NCBI GenBank assembly: GCA_028274465.1
Contig: CM051458.1
Span: 75,331,766 to 75,395,765 of the forward strand
Direction: 5' to 3'
Origin: Plantago ovata
Taxonomy: Eukaryota > Streptophyta > Magnoliopsida > Lamiales > Plantaginaceae
DNA: 64,000 nucleotides
The notes under the pieces are model-generated. The model saw nothing but the letters and a program-made list of their open reading frames with translations. It did not search any database and was not told the origin of the DNA. The position numbers were made by a program, and so were the translations under genes. This document shows positions 10,269-20,915 of this stretch, piece by piece (the first letter of the stretch is position 1; every line of letters begins with the position of its first letter).

Positions 10269-10664
10269 CATACCGATGGGAAAGGCTACTTCAGGCAATG
10301 CTAGAGTTATCAAGCGGGGTCTGGATACTTTATGTGCCAACTCAGGTTTGAAGCTAGTTTGGCAAAATCAAAAGTATTCTTCACAAAATCCAAGGGATCG
10401 AGTTTGAAGAGGAACATATGTGAAATTCTGGGCTTCGGTGAAACTTCACGTTTGGGGAAATATCTGGAGTTACACTAACTCATAGAGACTTTCTATGGTC
10501 GTCAGATGTCTCCCAGAAACGTTTACATCTTGTGGGATGGCCACGAGTTACTCAACCAAAGAAAGATGGGGGGTTGAATATAAGAGATACACGCACCACC
10601 AATGAAGTTTTGTTGGCAAAAATGGTGTGGAGAATCATGTTTGACGACAAGACGTTTTGGTCAA
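10269..10664 (+). pseudogene. L1-type LINE ORF2 fragment (reverse transcriptase C-terminal part)
   Basis: Joined over two frames this encodes typical plant L1 ORF2 blocks: NARVIKRGLDTLCANSGLK, KSKVFF, GFGETSRLGKYL, then after an internal deletion of roughly 100 residues VGWPRVTQPKKDGGLNIRD, LLAKMVWRI and FW. It stops at the MULE boundary. The next expected residues of the same protein are found, on the other strand, at 39517-39064. Frame breaks show it is dead. Confidence 0.8.
10656..10664 (+). other. 9-bp target site duplication of the MULE, left copy
   Basis: TTTGGTCAA, inside the LINE. Its reverse complement TTGACCAAA is at 39509-39517, directly next to the other MULE end. Nine bases is the usual Mutator-type duplication. 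Confidence 0.7.
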
Positions 10665-11075
10665 CGGAGTGTCTATGCTAAGGACATGTTGTAACGTCGT
10701 AACGTTACGACTTTACACTTGTAAACACTTGTAAACAGTTGTAAACACTTGTAATCATGATCTGGACGGTTGGAAATCATTTACAACCGTCATCTATCAT
10801 TTACAACTTGATTATCTTGGTTGTAAATGGGATTTTCCGTTTACAACTGAGTTATCTTGGTTGTAAATGATAAATTCCGTTCTTATTAAAAAAATTTAAC
10901 GATGGTGGGGATTGAACTCTGGTCGCTGGATTAAAAGAATCCAAACATTACCAATCAGCCACGTTTTGATGTATGCACAATATCAAAAACAATACTACTT
11001 AAGCATACAATTTTTCATCCAATTTTAAATTTCAAAGAAATCATTCGCTCATAACCCTAGCCGTTTATTAAGACC
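10665..11075 (+). repeat. MULE terminal inverted repeat, left copy
   Basis: About 410 bp, roughly 90 percent identical by eye to 39518-39954 after the first 40 bases. Contents in order: the palindrome GTCGTAACGTTACGAC (10696-10711), three copies of ACTTGTAAAC, pairs of CATTTACAAC and GTTGTAAATG inverted repeats, a tRNA-like A/B box module on the minus strand (10905-10962), and the block ATAACCCTAGCCGTT at the inner end. Confidence 0.7.
10905..10962 (-). other. tRNA-like A box/B box module in the MULE terminal repeat
   Basis: On the minus strand GTGGCTGATTGGTAA (A-box-like) is followed about 30 nt later by AGAGTTCAATCC (B-box-like). The copy at 39757-39815 is closer to consensus (TGGCTGAGTGG, GAGTTCGATCC). 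There is no acceptor stem, so this is a tRNA relic or SINE-derived piece and not a tRNA gene. Confidence 0.45.
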
Positions 11076-13681
11076 CATAATGTTTTCAAAAATAAAATTC
11101 TTCCCAGATTTCGTCTCCGGCCGAACCCTCGTGACGCAAAAGCACACCGATTGTCAACTCCACATAGATTTAAAAATTTCTCCCATATATCTTCTCCGCC
11201 CCGATAAAATATTTTCAACCCAGATTTTGTCTCGTCTCCGAAATCTCGAAAGATCGATTGGAATTGCAGTATGTCTTCTACCCCGTCTCGGCCCTATGTC
11301 TTTTTCGCCGATTAGAATTGCAGTTTTCGGATATTTATTCTACAGGTAAGTGATCATATATATATTTTTTCAATTTAAAAAAATGTGTATTAAGTATTAA
11401 TTTGAAAACTGTGATCAACTCATGTATGACTTTATTTCATGATGCAAACATTTATTTGAATATATCAGGGTTTCTTTACTTATCATTTGTTGTGCATTCA
11501 GTGGTTATACCATTAAGCCTATTGTCTTGTTGTGGTTGAGTGTTGATGTAGACAAAAACAATTAAGAAAAAGGTTGTTAATAATGATGCCATTCAACAAA
11601 AAGTAATCATGAGATTCATTCAAATGAGACTTTTAAGCAAACTCTAAGGAACTTTTGAGTGCATTTCAATTTAGTACATGGATTACTGATTCTTTTTCTT
11701 GTTGTGAAATTATTAAAAGTTCTTTCTCATCCAATTCACAAACTAGGCGCCGTGGCACACTTCCAAAATTCTTGTTAACAGTATAAGGTCTTTTATGAAT
11801 AAGATCATTTATATCCACGCTTTGCCTCAAACAATTTGGGCAACTTGTTCATAAATTTGTTTATATTTTACAACAAGTTTCGGGGGATTGGTATAACTGA
11901 GAGTTTAACTAATTCTGTTGAAAGGTCAAAGAACATTATGCACAACATTTGAACTACTTCTTTAAACTGTTTTTTTTTTACTGGACCTTTCAAACTTTGA
12001 ACTATTATTTTCCTTTATTGACTCAGCTGATCTTATCTCTATCCTTGGGGAAGTGGAGATGTTAGTAATGCTTTAAATGAACGGCTATGAATGCTGCATA
12101 TACTGCATTGAGACTGTTTAGTGGGTAGATATGTTTCTATATATATCACTACTTGTTATGTGATTTTTGTGGGTGCAAAAAAGTTTATTCCATTAACCTC
12201 TCTGCAACCTTCTTCCCTTGCTTGTGCCTTCTTCCACCAGAAAGTATGACCTACTACAATACTGGTGCTCACATTTCACCTTCCGATGGCAGTGGCTTGG
12301 ACAGAATGATACTTTCTCGTTTGCTAAGTATCATTCCCAAACTCACGGTTCATCCAGTTCCAAAACCTATTTTTTTGCCAAATCCTAGAGGTCGACCTAA
12401 ACCCAGAAGAGTGAATCATTGGCTTTCCTCGGAAATTTTCTTTCTTCATAAAAAGGGGGAGAAGATTGTCCAAGAATATGGTAGCATGGCGTAATGATTC
12501 TACAGAATATGCTAGCAAGGCGTAATGCCTCCTAGCTGTTCTGCTTCTCCATCTTTTTCGTTTCTACTCTCCCTCCTTCATAATGGGGATGCAGTAGTTA
12601 GATTGTGTCCAAGGCGGTGCATCAAAGCTCGTCTGCGACAGGCCCCCCATACCCTAAAGTAGTCAATGAGCTCGTTTCTCAGGGACGTGGGTGGATGTTT
12701 CCTTCAAGCAATGTGCATTGTTGTTAGGAGAATGAGATGAAGTAGTATTTTATTCATGTTTCTTTTGCGTCCTATGGTCACAGTTTTATGCTATTTGTTG
12801 ATCTAATTAACTGTTATCAAGGCTATGTATAAAATTTACTTTTGGTTGAATCAAAGTTGTGCCTTTTTATTATCATTCACTATTTTTTTTTATTGTATTG
12901 ATTTAGTAATATTGTAAACCCCAGAAATTTATTTTGCTATTTAATACTTTATTTATAAAAAAAGGTATTATTAAGTAGTAGATTAAAAGAAGTGGGTTTA
13001 ATAAGTCAAATAAGAAAAGGAGTGGGAATTAAGTAATTTCCTATTTAGACTTTTCTGACTTATTATATATATTCTTCAGTACTACGTTAAACACAGAAGA
13101 AAATTAGGTTTCGCTCGTTTTTGTTCTCACCAGCCGTTCTCAGCAAATTTTGGAACAGTTCTTGCTTCTCTTGTTCCGTTTCAGTTTGTTCTGCTCCGTG
13201 AAGTCCTTTAAATCACTTTGTACTGTTCTCGTCATTGTTCAGAAATTATTTGGCTGTGGCACCTTCCTGTTTTGTTCACGTCCGTACCGTGCTTTATTCA
13301 AGGTATTTCCTCTGTCCTCACCACCTTCCTTTTCGTTTTTTGGGCTTGGTCAATTGTTTCTTCAGACATCATCACCTTTTATCTTTGTCAGGTTGATTAT
13401 TGATTTTAGGATTTTTGAATTGGTAATTTGCGTGTTGTTTGTAATCCAAGGGCCTATTTCAGGGGTCTTTTGTACAATTTTCCATCCAATTCAATCCAAT
13501 TTCCATTCTTCCACCGTTTCACACCGCATTGATTGATTTTGTTTGTTCTTGAGATGATGTCATCGTTGATGCAGTGATGCACCATCTCTTGTCCCCTTGT
13601 CCCCATTTATTTGTTTTGCTCTGTTTTGTTTAGCTATCCAGTGTAGCTTTAGTAGTAATTGACTACTTTGTTCTGTTAGGT
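11076..13681 (+). other. MULE interior, left half, no recognised gene
   Basis: A stretch of 2.6 kb. Positions about 11050-11345 resemble a 5' exon: the block after the terminal repeat ends in ACAG|GTAAGT at 11344/11345, a perfect plant splice donor. A 113-codon frame at 12153-12494 (with NPRGRPKPRR, an AT-hook-like piece) has no family I can name. A TATATATATT at about 13063 followed by a pyrimidine-rich leader-like region (13090-13540) could be another promoter. Nothing here can be called a gene with confidence. Confidence 0.35.
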
Positions 13682-13781
13682 NNNNNNNNNNNNNNNNNNN
13701 NNNNNNNNNNNNNNNNNNNNNNNNNNNNNNNNNNNNNNNNNNNNNNNNNNNNNNNNNNNNNNNNNNNNNNNNNNNNNNNNN
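13682..13781. other. assembly gap (100 N)
   Basis: Exactly 100 N, the conventional length for a scaffold gap of unknown size. The join across it is not supported by sequence. Confidence 0.99.
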
Positions 13782-13863
13782 TAATTAATTGCCGCATTCC
13801 ACAAACCTCTGTTCTACAAACCTCTGTTCTACTTGCCCATATATATATATATATATATATATA

Positions 13864-15051
13864 TGATGAACTGGAATTTGTCAGATTCAAATTAATCAAA
13901 TAAATTTGTTTTTAGCCAAAGGCAATTCACAACTACAACGAAAACCGTAGTGTAGCAATAAAATAACCTCGAGTGTCGATCTCTAAGGACTATAACTAGC
14001 TTTATCTAATTTAACTTTAAACTATAAAATCAGCAGACGACTTAGCACAGATTTTTCTTATCAAGATACTGGAAGTTAGTGATAGTATGATCATTCAAAG
14101 CATAGCAGGTTAATAATCATGTATGAAGTACCCGATCGTTTTGCATAGATATCTAAGATCATGAATTGTCCAATGTGTTCCGTTCAATTCAACACTACGG
14201 CTTAGATAGATCAAAGAAATAAAGCAATAACTCAAAGTCTGATTCGCATTACCGCCATCATGCATAATTAATAACCCTTCGCTAAGAAATCACATACTAT
14301 CACCAACGATAGATTTAGCTATTCATAGATGTCATGCAATCAACAGAAATCATAGCAAGGTTGAATGAAAACATGTTGAATGATATAAATATAAATAGAA
14401 AAATCTGAGATACAATGTTACCGAAGGTTGTCAATCTCCGAAGAATCGCGATCTCACAAGCTCCAAATTGATAAGAAAAATTGTCTCCTATGCTAAGAAT
14501 TCCCAGAACAGGCTTTGGAGAATTCCTAGCTAAAACTAATGAGAAAGGTATGAAAAAAAGGTCTGAGAAAAGTATGAAAAAACGTAGAGAAACAGCAACT
14601 CTATCCAGGAGTTCGGCAGGCGTGGGGTCGCCCCACACACCGGGCGAACCGCCTGGTGTGGGGCGAACCGCCCCGCATCCCGGGCGAATCGCCCGGGAGC
14701 TCCAGTCGGCGAGAGAGGCGTTTTTGACGCGTTTTTGGATTTATTTTCCTTTTCAGACTCGGTTTTTTCCTTCTAGTGACCTTTAAGCCTTCAGACTCGA
14801 CCCCTAGACTTCAAATCCCACCCGGAATCTTCTAGATACTCCAAAAATATCCTTGGAACACCAATTCCTTGTGAACTTCAATATAATTGCCCGAAAATCC
14901 TCGATTTTCATCCAAAACCTGTAAAATAAAATCTAAAGGGAAACGTGACACTATTCTAATAAAATGCACTAAAATATAGCTAAATTAACATAGAGGATAG
15001 CTAAAATAGGTGAAAAAGACTCGAATGAAGGTGTAAAATACACGTTCATCA
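13864..15051 (-). repeat. 3' LTR of element G
   Basis: 1188 bp, ends TGATGAAC...GTTCATCA, an 8-bp terminal inverted repeat. A GC-rich block of GGGCGA-TCGCCC palindromes lies at 14616-14700. The TATA position that is intact in the 5' LTR (21659-21668) reads CTATCCAGG here, so this copy has probably lost its TATA box. Confidence 0.85.
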
Positions 15052-16560
15052 AACTCCCCAAACCGAACCTTTGCTTGTCCTCAAGCAACTAAGCTAGACT
15101 CTAATGCAAAAAACAATGCAACACAAAAATAGAGTCTCATGCCAAATGAAATGAACTAATCTATTGAATATATCAAAAAACTTATGCACAAAAACCATAC
15201 AAATCTAACATGGATATAGGTTGAAGAATGCCTCGATTGACTCATACACATTCACATAAGCACTTATGTCAAACAAGATAGTCTGTCGTAACATTCTCTA
15301 CTTGGACCTAGTCAGTGACGACGTAATGAAACATGTTAAAATACGAATGGTTGTCCCGTGCCTATGAAACTGAGGGCTTACTGCTGTTCACCAAGTTAAG
15401 ACTTTTCCTCAAAGAGGTCGAACCAATACTGGCTCTCATCAAACGAAGGAGGGTTCCCTAAAAAAGATAACACTCCCCTATTCTACCCATCTCTTAAGCA
15501 AAGTCTTAAGCTATTCACCACTTCCGGAATGGCAGGACGAGGGTGGTCTAGAACAGATGACACACAAACAAACAAAAGACAAAAATTACAACTCCACGAA
15601 CACTACAGAAATTGAAAAATGAGACAAACACTTTGCTAAACTGCTTTTTGGCTCTTTTCTTTCTTTTCTTTGTTTTTGGACCCTTCTTTGCTTTTTTGGG
15701 GTCTTTTCTTTTTTTCTGTTTTTTTTCTTTTTCCTGGAATTTTTTCTTTTCTTTTTTTCGATTTTTTTTCTAGCCATCAGTAGCACAACTAAAAAGAAAC
15801 AATGACACACAAACAACCTCCCCAAGCCTATTCGAAAGAATAGGTTGGAGTACAAAATTTACGAAAAAGGAAAATAAACTCATAATACACACTTAAAATC
15901 GAAAAACAAGTCTAATGATAGCGTAACCCCCTCCCCAAACCTATTCGAAAGAATAGGTTGCAAACAAAGGATCACACAATCTCACACTACCTACTTCCTA
16001 GGCATTTAGCAATCTCAAAGCAAGGTGAAGACTGTTGCCTCTTAGGTACATAATTACTCGGGAAAACAACCAAAAGATCCTAACATGCATCATTCTATTA
16101 TAAAGGCCTTCGTGAACCACAGTAGAGAAAACACCACTAAGTGATGTCGAGACAATCTTAACCAAGTGCAAACATAAATGTGACAAGCCAAGCGAGAAAA
16201 ACCTCAAACAAATTCATAGAGATGAAGCATATGATTAATGCCATAATTACTTAATCTACCCAATAAAAAAGTTCAAAAAATTTGGCAATAAACTCCACAT
16301 AAAACATGCAAGACTATCCTAGGATGAATGTAGTGTATGCAACTAAATAGTAAGAAAGAAAGCGGTAAACGTGCAAATACAAATGCAAACGGATAAAACA
16401 TGCAAGGTACTATACTCATCCTACCAATGGCAAGCTCCAAACTACCAATCCCAAGCCCCAAACTAACAACACTAGTTCACTTAAATCCCATCCTCCCTCA
16501 TGAATTTAAAGCTAGTCCCTAGCAATAAGAGAATGAGGTAATAAGATGTGATACTAGATG
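15052..16560 (-). other. 3' untranslated part of element G
   Basis: No ORF. It includes the polypurine tract next to the LTR, a 130-bp T/C-rich tract (15650-15775, purine-rich in the sense strand), and two copies of a perfect hairpin AACCTATTC-GAAA-GAATAGGTT at about 15828-15848 and 15938-15959. The rest is AT-rich. Confidence 0.6.
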
Positions 16561-17520
16561 TTACCGCGTGGTTTGGCCTCGGTCGGCTGAGTATACTAGA
16601 TGTAAGGTATTGAGATTGCTCGAGGGCCCTTGTTGGTGATCATCGGAGCTCGTGGTGGTGGTTGTAGTTCCACTAATAGATCGAATAGGACCAACTCCTC
16701 CATCAATAATCATGGCATCCTCATTGTCCCTATTGTCTTCATTGTCACCATTATCACCGTTAGAAGAATTGCATTGTCGAAGAGAATCCTCAAGATTAGC
16801 CTCTGCAGTTATGGGGGTTTCCATCCTGTATCTCTCTAATAGACTGTGAACTGTTGAAGGAGAAAGAGGTGTGCTCTTATAGTCTCCCTCGCCAACGTTC
16901 TCTACCCCATAGAACTTACAAATAGCTGCGATGAAACTCGGAGGTTTTCTTCTTCTTTGCCCAATGTTGCCCACATTCTCTACGGTTGATGCTCCCGATG
17001 TCTATATGGTTCTCCCTCAATAAGCAGTCGAGGGGCACCCCAAGGAAGGGCTGGGTATCCATGTCATTATGTTTTGGAATTAAGTTAGCGATACGGAACT
17101 GCATCCCCACTATCGACTCAAGACTGAATCTGTTGTGATGAGGCCGCCCTGGTTGCTTTCTAGTCTCTCGGACTTTGCAGTCCTTGTGGCGAATTTTGCC
17201 GTAATATTGGTTTCAATCCCTTTTGTGGTACGTGAATAGACATAAGAGTGCTCACTCCCGGTGAATCCTCGTTCCACCTCATGGATAATCCGCGAAGTTG
17301 TTGCAAAAGTCCATGGCTCGAACGCACCTCTAACGAGATCACCCTCCTTTTCTTGAAGAGTAGTAGACCCAACATAGAACTCATGGAGATTGTCCTTGTC
17401 AAACCTTTTGACATGATTGCAATCGAACCACCTCCAATACCTCATTGTAGCCAAATGGAAGTGCTCCTCTCCCTTTGTGGCATGGTTCCTACAAACATCC
17501 ATTAGTACCTCGTATGACAC
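16561..17520 (-). pseudogene. second ORF of element G, degenerate
   Basis: Three consecutive frames read 17520-17110, 17110-16916 and 16974-16561, about 320 codons in all, joined by stops and shifts. Recognisable stretches are FYVGSTTLQEKEGDLVRG, TQPFLGVPLDCLLRENHIDIG and KPPSFIAAICKFYGVENVG. Their order and style resemble the 'putative plant transposon protein' found downstream of gag or pol in Athila-like elements, but I cannot confirm this without a profile search. Function unknown. Confidence 0.45.
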
Positions 17521-18750
17521 AAAACAGATTTATGCATATGCAAATGCAAGAGTGAAACACACGAGTGATTACAACAACAATCGAACTCCTCAAAACCTCC
17601 ATGTCCAGTCTAGCTACTTTTAGAATTAACATGCAACACACCAAAATAATTTCGACATGTACATATCACATTATGCTCGTGCTAGACAACCAATAGCCTT
17701 AAATCATAAGGTTCAATTCATACCATAGTAGCAAAAATCTATCCTCATAAATCCTCAAAATCATCAATCATGCATTCTACCATCATGCCCATCATTATCA
17801 CATCAACAATCACAACCTTAAACATGGAATGGAAGGAAAAGAAACAACGCACCTTAAGACATAGACATCTAGTAGGCAAAATTCTCAAAACAACAAACCA
17901 ATCATAATTGAACATGCAATTGATAGTGAATAACGTTTCTAATCACACAAACCATCAACCCTTACATCATATAAGCTTAATTGAAGCATAAATCAAAAAA
18001 CCCCCAAATTTGAAAAATTAGGGTTCATATGAGATTACCTCAGATCCGACGAATGAATCAACTAGGAAGAAATTTGTTCAGATGAAAAGAAAGAGCACGT
18101 AATGGGCTTCGATTGAAGCTAAAGAACACAAAATTTGATGGAGAATTGAAGAAATTATGGTAGAAAGAAGGTTTTTCGAGTTTTTGGGAGTTTTGGAGAA
18201 AGAGAGGTGAAAGGAGATGAATAATGAGGGTTTGGTGGAAGAATCTCACTTTTCACCTTGCCAGAAGACGGGGGGCGATTCGGCCCCCATTGCCAGAGAG
18301 TTTAAAACTCTCTGGCTCTGTGGGGCGATTCGCCCCCCACCTCCAGAGGTGGGGAGACGAAATTTTTCGAAGAAAGTTTGGTTTTAATCCCCGAAAACCA
18401 TTCTCCTTATAAAAAACACTCGTAAAAGTTCACTCAAACATAGACATAAGCACAAAACGACACAAAAACTAACAAATTCACATAAGAAAAGCAAATTGTT
18501 CCATGTATGAATGCATGCAATGCAATAAAGCGGTAAAAAAGCGATAAAAACTCCGGGTTGCCTCCCGGATAGCGCCATTGTTTATAGTCTTTGACTCGAC
18601 TTCTTCTTGCTCTAGCTTTTCTTCTTGAGGTTACTAGACTTCCCCTTCATGGATCTTTTCCTCATGCCACGAACCTGTGAATGAGAATGAACATAGACAG
18701 CAAGACCAAAGTAGTTAACAGTGTGAGAAGCATTGAAGTGAATATTGGGA
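17521..18750 (-). promoter_or_regulatory. spacer between gag-protease and ORF2 of element G, promoter/5'UTR-like
   Basis: In the sense (minus) strand, a TTATAA-type box near 18405 is followed by a pyrimidine-rich leader and then GATCTGAG|GTAATC near 18040, which looks like a 5' exon and splice donor ahead of ORF2. The leader holds strong hairpins: CCAGAGAGTTT-A-AAACTCTCTGG (18293-18315) and GGGGCGATTCGCCCC-type palindromes (18270-18285 and 18322-18337). An internal promoter for ORF2 is inference. Confidence 0.4.
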
Positions 18751-20607
18751 TCAGATATGGCTCGCAACACCATGTCGCTTTCCATCCACCTCAATGGTGC
18801 AAGTTCTTCGGTAGATGTCTATCACGGAGCGTAGTTTAGTTAAGAACGTTCGCCCCAAGAGAACAACATCCCCCATCCCAGGTGTAGACGCCGGCATAAC
18901 TACAAAGTTGGTGTACACAGAAGCTTCACCAATATTAACCAATACGTTCTTCACAACGCCTTCGGGTCTCACAAAGGATCTATCCGCCAATTGCACAATA
19001 GCCTTATGCTCAGATAGTTTTCCAAGGTTAATCTTCTCAAACACATTCATCCGGAGCACATTAGAGTAAGATCCCGTATCTAGTGTAGCACGAACATCTT
19101 CAAGTTCACCAATCCCGACCTTAACATCGAAACTCTGAGGGATTGGCTCGGGATCCTCTTGCTCCTCATCACTCTCATCAGAACCAAGGTCCTTCTCTTC
19201 TTCCTTGGCTAGTGGGGGCTCTTCATCCTTGCAACGCTCACATTTAGCAACCTTCTTGATGGTGATTTCAACAGGAAGATCACCCACCAAGGTAATGGAC
19301 ATCGACTTCTCAGTGTTCCTAGGCAACTTCCCTTGCTCCCTACTTGCTCCACGGTCAATCAACTCTTGCATCTTTTGATGGGCAAGCCTAGTGCTCTCTT
19401 CCAATCGATCAAGCCTCGCCCTAGTCTTCTCAGAATCTTCTTCATAACGCTTAAGAAAACTTTGGGTGTGATCAACCATCTTTTGCAAGTTCTCCATGAG
19501 TAGAGCTGTCTTCGACTTCGGTTGCTCTTTGGGAGCGGGATTTTCGCAGTGATCATTACCATAGTTAAGCCTACTACGGTCTTGGTTAGGGCCATAAGTT
19601 TGGCTAGCCGGTGCGTATCCTTGATTGTTCCGGAACCCTCTTCTCCAAAATCCACCTCGAGGATTCCTACCATCTTGTCCGTAGCTAGCTTCTTGAGTAC
19701 CAAATTCCGTAGTAAAGGCTTCCTCCTCGCCTCCTTGAACCCAATTACCATCATCATAGGCAAGCTCCGATCTACACATATGAGCTCCATGCCCATAGTT
19801 CTTGCATATTCGGAAAACCTCATTTGACATGGATGTTCCCGTGACGCTCATGAGGACTTGTTTCAACTCATTGGTAAAGCACTCGAATCGATCCCCATTC
19901 CCCCCATACATAGGGGCTTCCTGAGTAGGTGGAGCTTCCGGTCCACGTCTCCTAACCATTGCTCTTGGATCCTTGAATTGCGAACCCTTAGCAAGTCTTT
20001 CGAAAACCGCCCAGACGGCTTCCGCGGTTTCCTCCCAAATATTGCCACGGCATTGAAAATCCACCACTTGTTGGTTCTCAAAGGTCAGTCCATTGTAGAA
20101 GTGTTGGACTAGATCCGAAAGCTCAAAACCATGGTGAGGGCACTTGTTCATGAGGTCTTGGAACCTCTCAAACGCGGTGTAGATGGTCTCATCATAGTCT
20201 TGTTTGAACCCAGTGATTTGCGCCTTAAGCGCGGTAGTCAAGGTGTGAGGGAAGTATTTCTCCATGAATGCTGAAAAAACCTTTTCCCAAGTGTCCAGCG
20301 AACCCGCCGGTAGAGAACTCAACCATGACTTGGCCCTGTCGCCAAGCCCCATAGCAAAAACCTTCATTCTCAACTCATCCGTTGTTATTTCAGCTCCGGG
20401 TCGTGGGAGTTGGTTGACGAAATCATCGATATCGTGCAAGTAACCCATCACATCTTCCCTTGCTAAGCCATAGAACCTCGGAAGTTGTTGGAACGCGTGG
20501 TTTTTGATTTCCAGATCTCGAGTTGCAGGCGAAAAAACAATCGCCGGTCCCCTCATACGATCCTTGGTGGGCTGTACCCATGCTTTCAGTGGTCTAGCTT
20601 CTACCAT
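18751..20607 (-). CDS. gag-protease polyprotein of element G
   Basis: A single open frame of 618 codons. Residues about 40-215 are a Ty3/gypsy gag (Retrotrans_gag-like) with MGLGDRAKSWLSSLPAGS, EKYFPHTLTTALKAQITGF and FYNGLTFENQQVVD. A zinc knuckle follows but is damaged: FRICKNYGHGAHMC lacks the first cysteine of C-x2-C-x4-H-x4-C. Residues about 370-430 are a coiled coil, then there is an acidic linker. Near residue 525 is a retropepsin-type aspartic protease core with TLDTGSYSNVL. Gag would form particles and the protease would process them. No Pol follows. The intact frame suggests recent or selected activity. Confidence 0.88.
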   Translation of the reverse strand: MVEARPLKAWVQPTKDRMRGPAIVFSPATRDLEIKNHAFQQLPRFYGLAREDVMGYLHDIDDFVNQLPRPGAEITTDELRMKVFAMGLGDRAKSWLSSLPAGSLDTWEKVFSAFMEKYFPHTLTTALKAQITGFKQDYDETIYTAFERFQDLMNKCPHHGFELSDLVQHFYNGLTFENQQVVDFQCRGNIWEETAEAVWAVFERLAKGSQFKDPRAMVRRRGPEAPPTQEAPMYGGNGDRFECFTNELKQVLMSVTGTSMSNEVFRICKNYGHGAHMCRSELAYDDGNWVQGGEEEAFTTEFGTQEASYGQDGRNPRGGFWRRGFRNNQGYAPASQTYGPNQDRSRLNYGNDHCENPAPKEQPKSKTALLMENLQKMVDHTQSFLKRYEEDSEKTRARLDRLEESTRLAHQKMQELIDRGASREQGKLPRNTEKSMSITLVGDLPVEITIKKVAKCERCKDEEPPLAKEEEKDLGSDESDEEQEDPEPIPQSFDVKVGIGELEDVRATLDTGSYSNVLRMNVFEKINLGKLSEHKAIVQLADRSFVRPEGVVKNVLVNIGEASVYTNFVVMPASTPGMGDVVLLGRTFLTKLRSVIDIYRRTCTIEVDGKRHGVASHI

Positions 20608-20894
20608 TCCGACGATTTCCTTAAAAAGACGTGTAGAGATTCAGAGAAATCGGTATCCTCTATTTCTTCTAGTTCACGTCGTCGAAGTAGTCGCCTTCTT
20701 TGGTGGTAGACTCTGTCGATTTCAACGATTGGTTCAGCAAGCGGTGTTCCCCTAGATCGTGTACTTCGCATACACTATCTGTAACAAGCTAAGAAAGGAG
20801 TATCAGAGAGATCAAATAGAAAAAATAAAAACTACAAAAACTAGGAATTGAATGCTGAAAATATATAAAAGCTAAACAGAAAAAAGAAGTATAG

Positions 20895-20912
20895 TCCCCG
20901 GCAACGGCGCCA
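20895..20912 (-). other. primer binding site, tRNA-Asp type (element G)
   Basis: The minus strand reads TGGCGCCGTTGCCGGGGA three bases after the 5' LTR end. This is complementary to the 3' end of plant tRNA-Asp (GUC), the primer used by Athila-like elements. Confidence 0.85.
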
Positions 20913-20915
20913 ATT

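Larger units (their letters stand above)
10665..13681 (+). mobile_element. Mutator-like element (MULE), one half, up to the assembly gap
   Basis: Starts with a terminal repeat of about 410 bp that is also present at 39518-39954. The rest, up to the N gap, has no recognisable transposase. The two ends point the same way in this assembly, although the flanking LINE and the target duplication show they should face each other (see findings). Confidence 0.65.

Noticed and set aside
10905..10962. Functional tRNA gene
   Set aside because: Only A- and B-box-like parts. No acceptor stem pairing or proper anticodon arm.
10665..11075. Two independent MULE or MITE copies at 10.7 and 39.5 kb
   Set aside because: The shared 9-bp duplication and the matching LINE break make two independent insertions unlikely. 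One inverted or mis-oriented copy is simpler, though not proved.
11080..11349. 89-codon plus-strand ORF as a gene
   Set aside because: No recognisable composition or domain. The splice-donor-like end suggests a leader exon.
13150..13536. 128-codon Phe/Ser-rich ORF
   Set aside because: Low-complexity T-rich sequence with no start context or domain. Looks like leader DNA.
13663..13899. ORF running through the N gap
   Set aside because: Frame continuity across N is meaningless. The same applies to frames at 45998-46315.
15586..15855. 89-codon Lys-rich ORF
   Set aside because: Translation of a T/C-rich (purine-rich in sense) low-complexity tract of element G.
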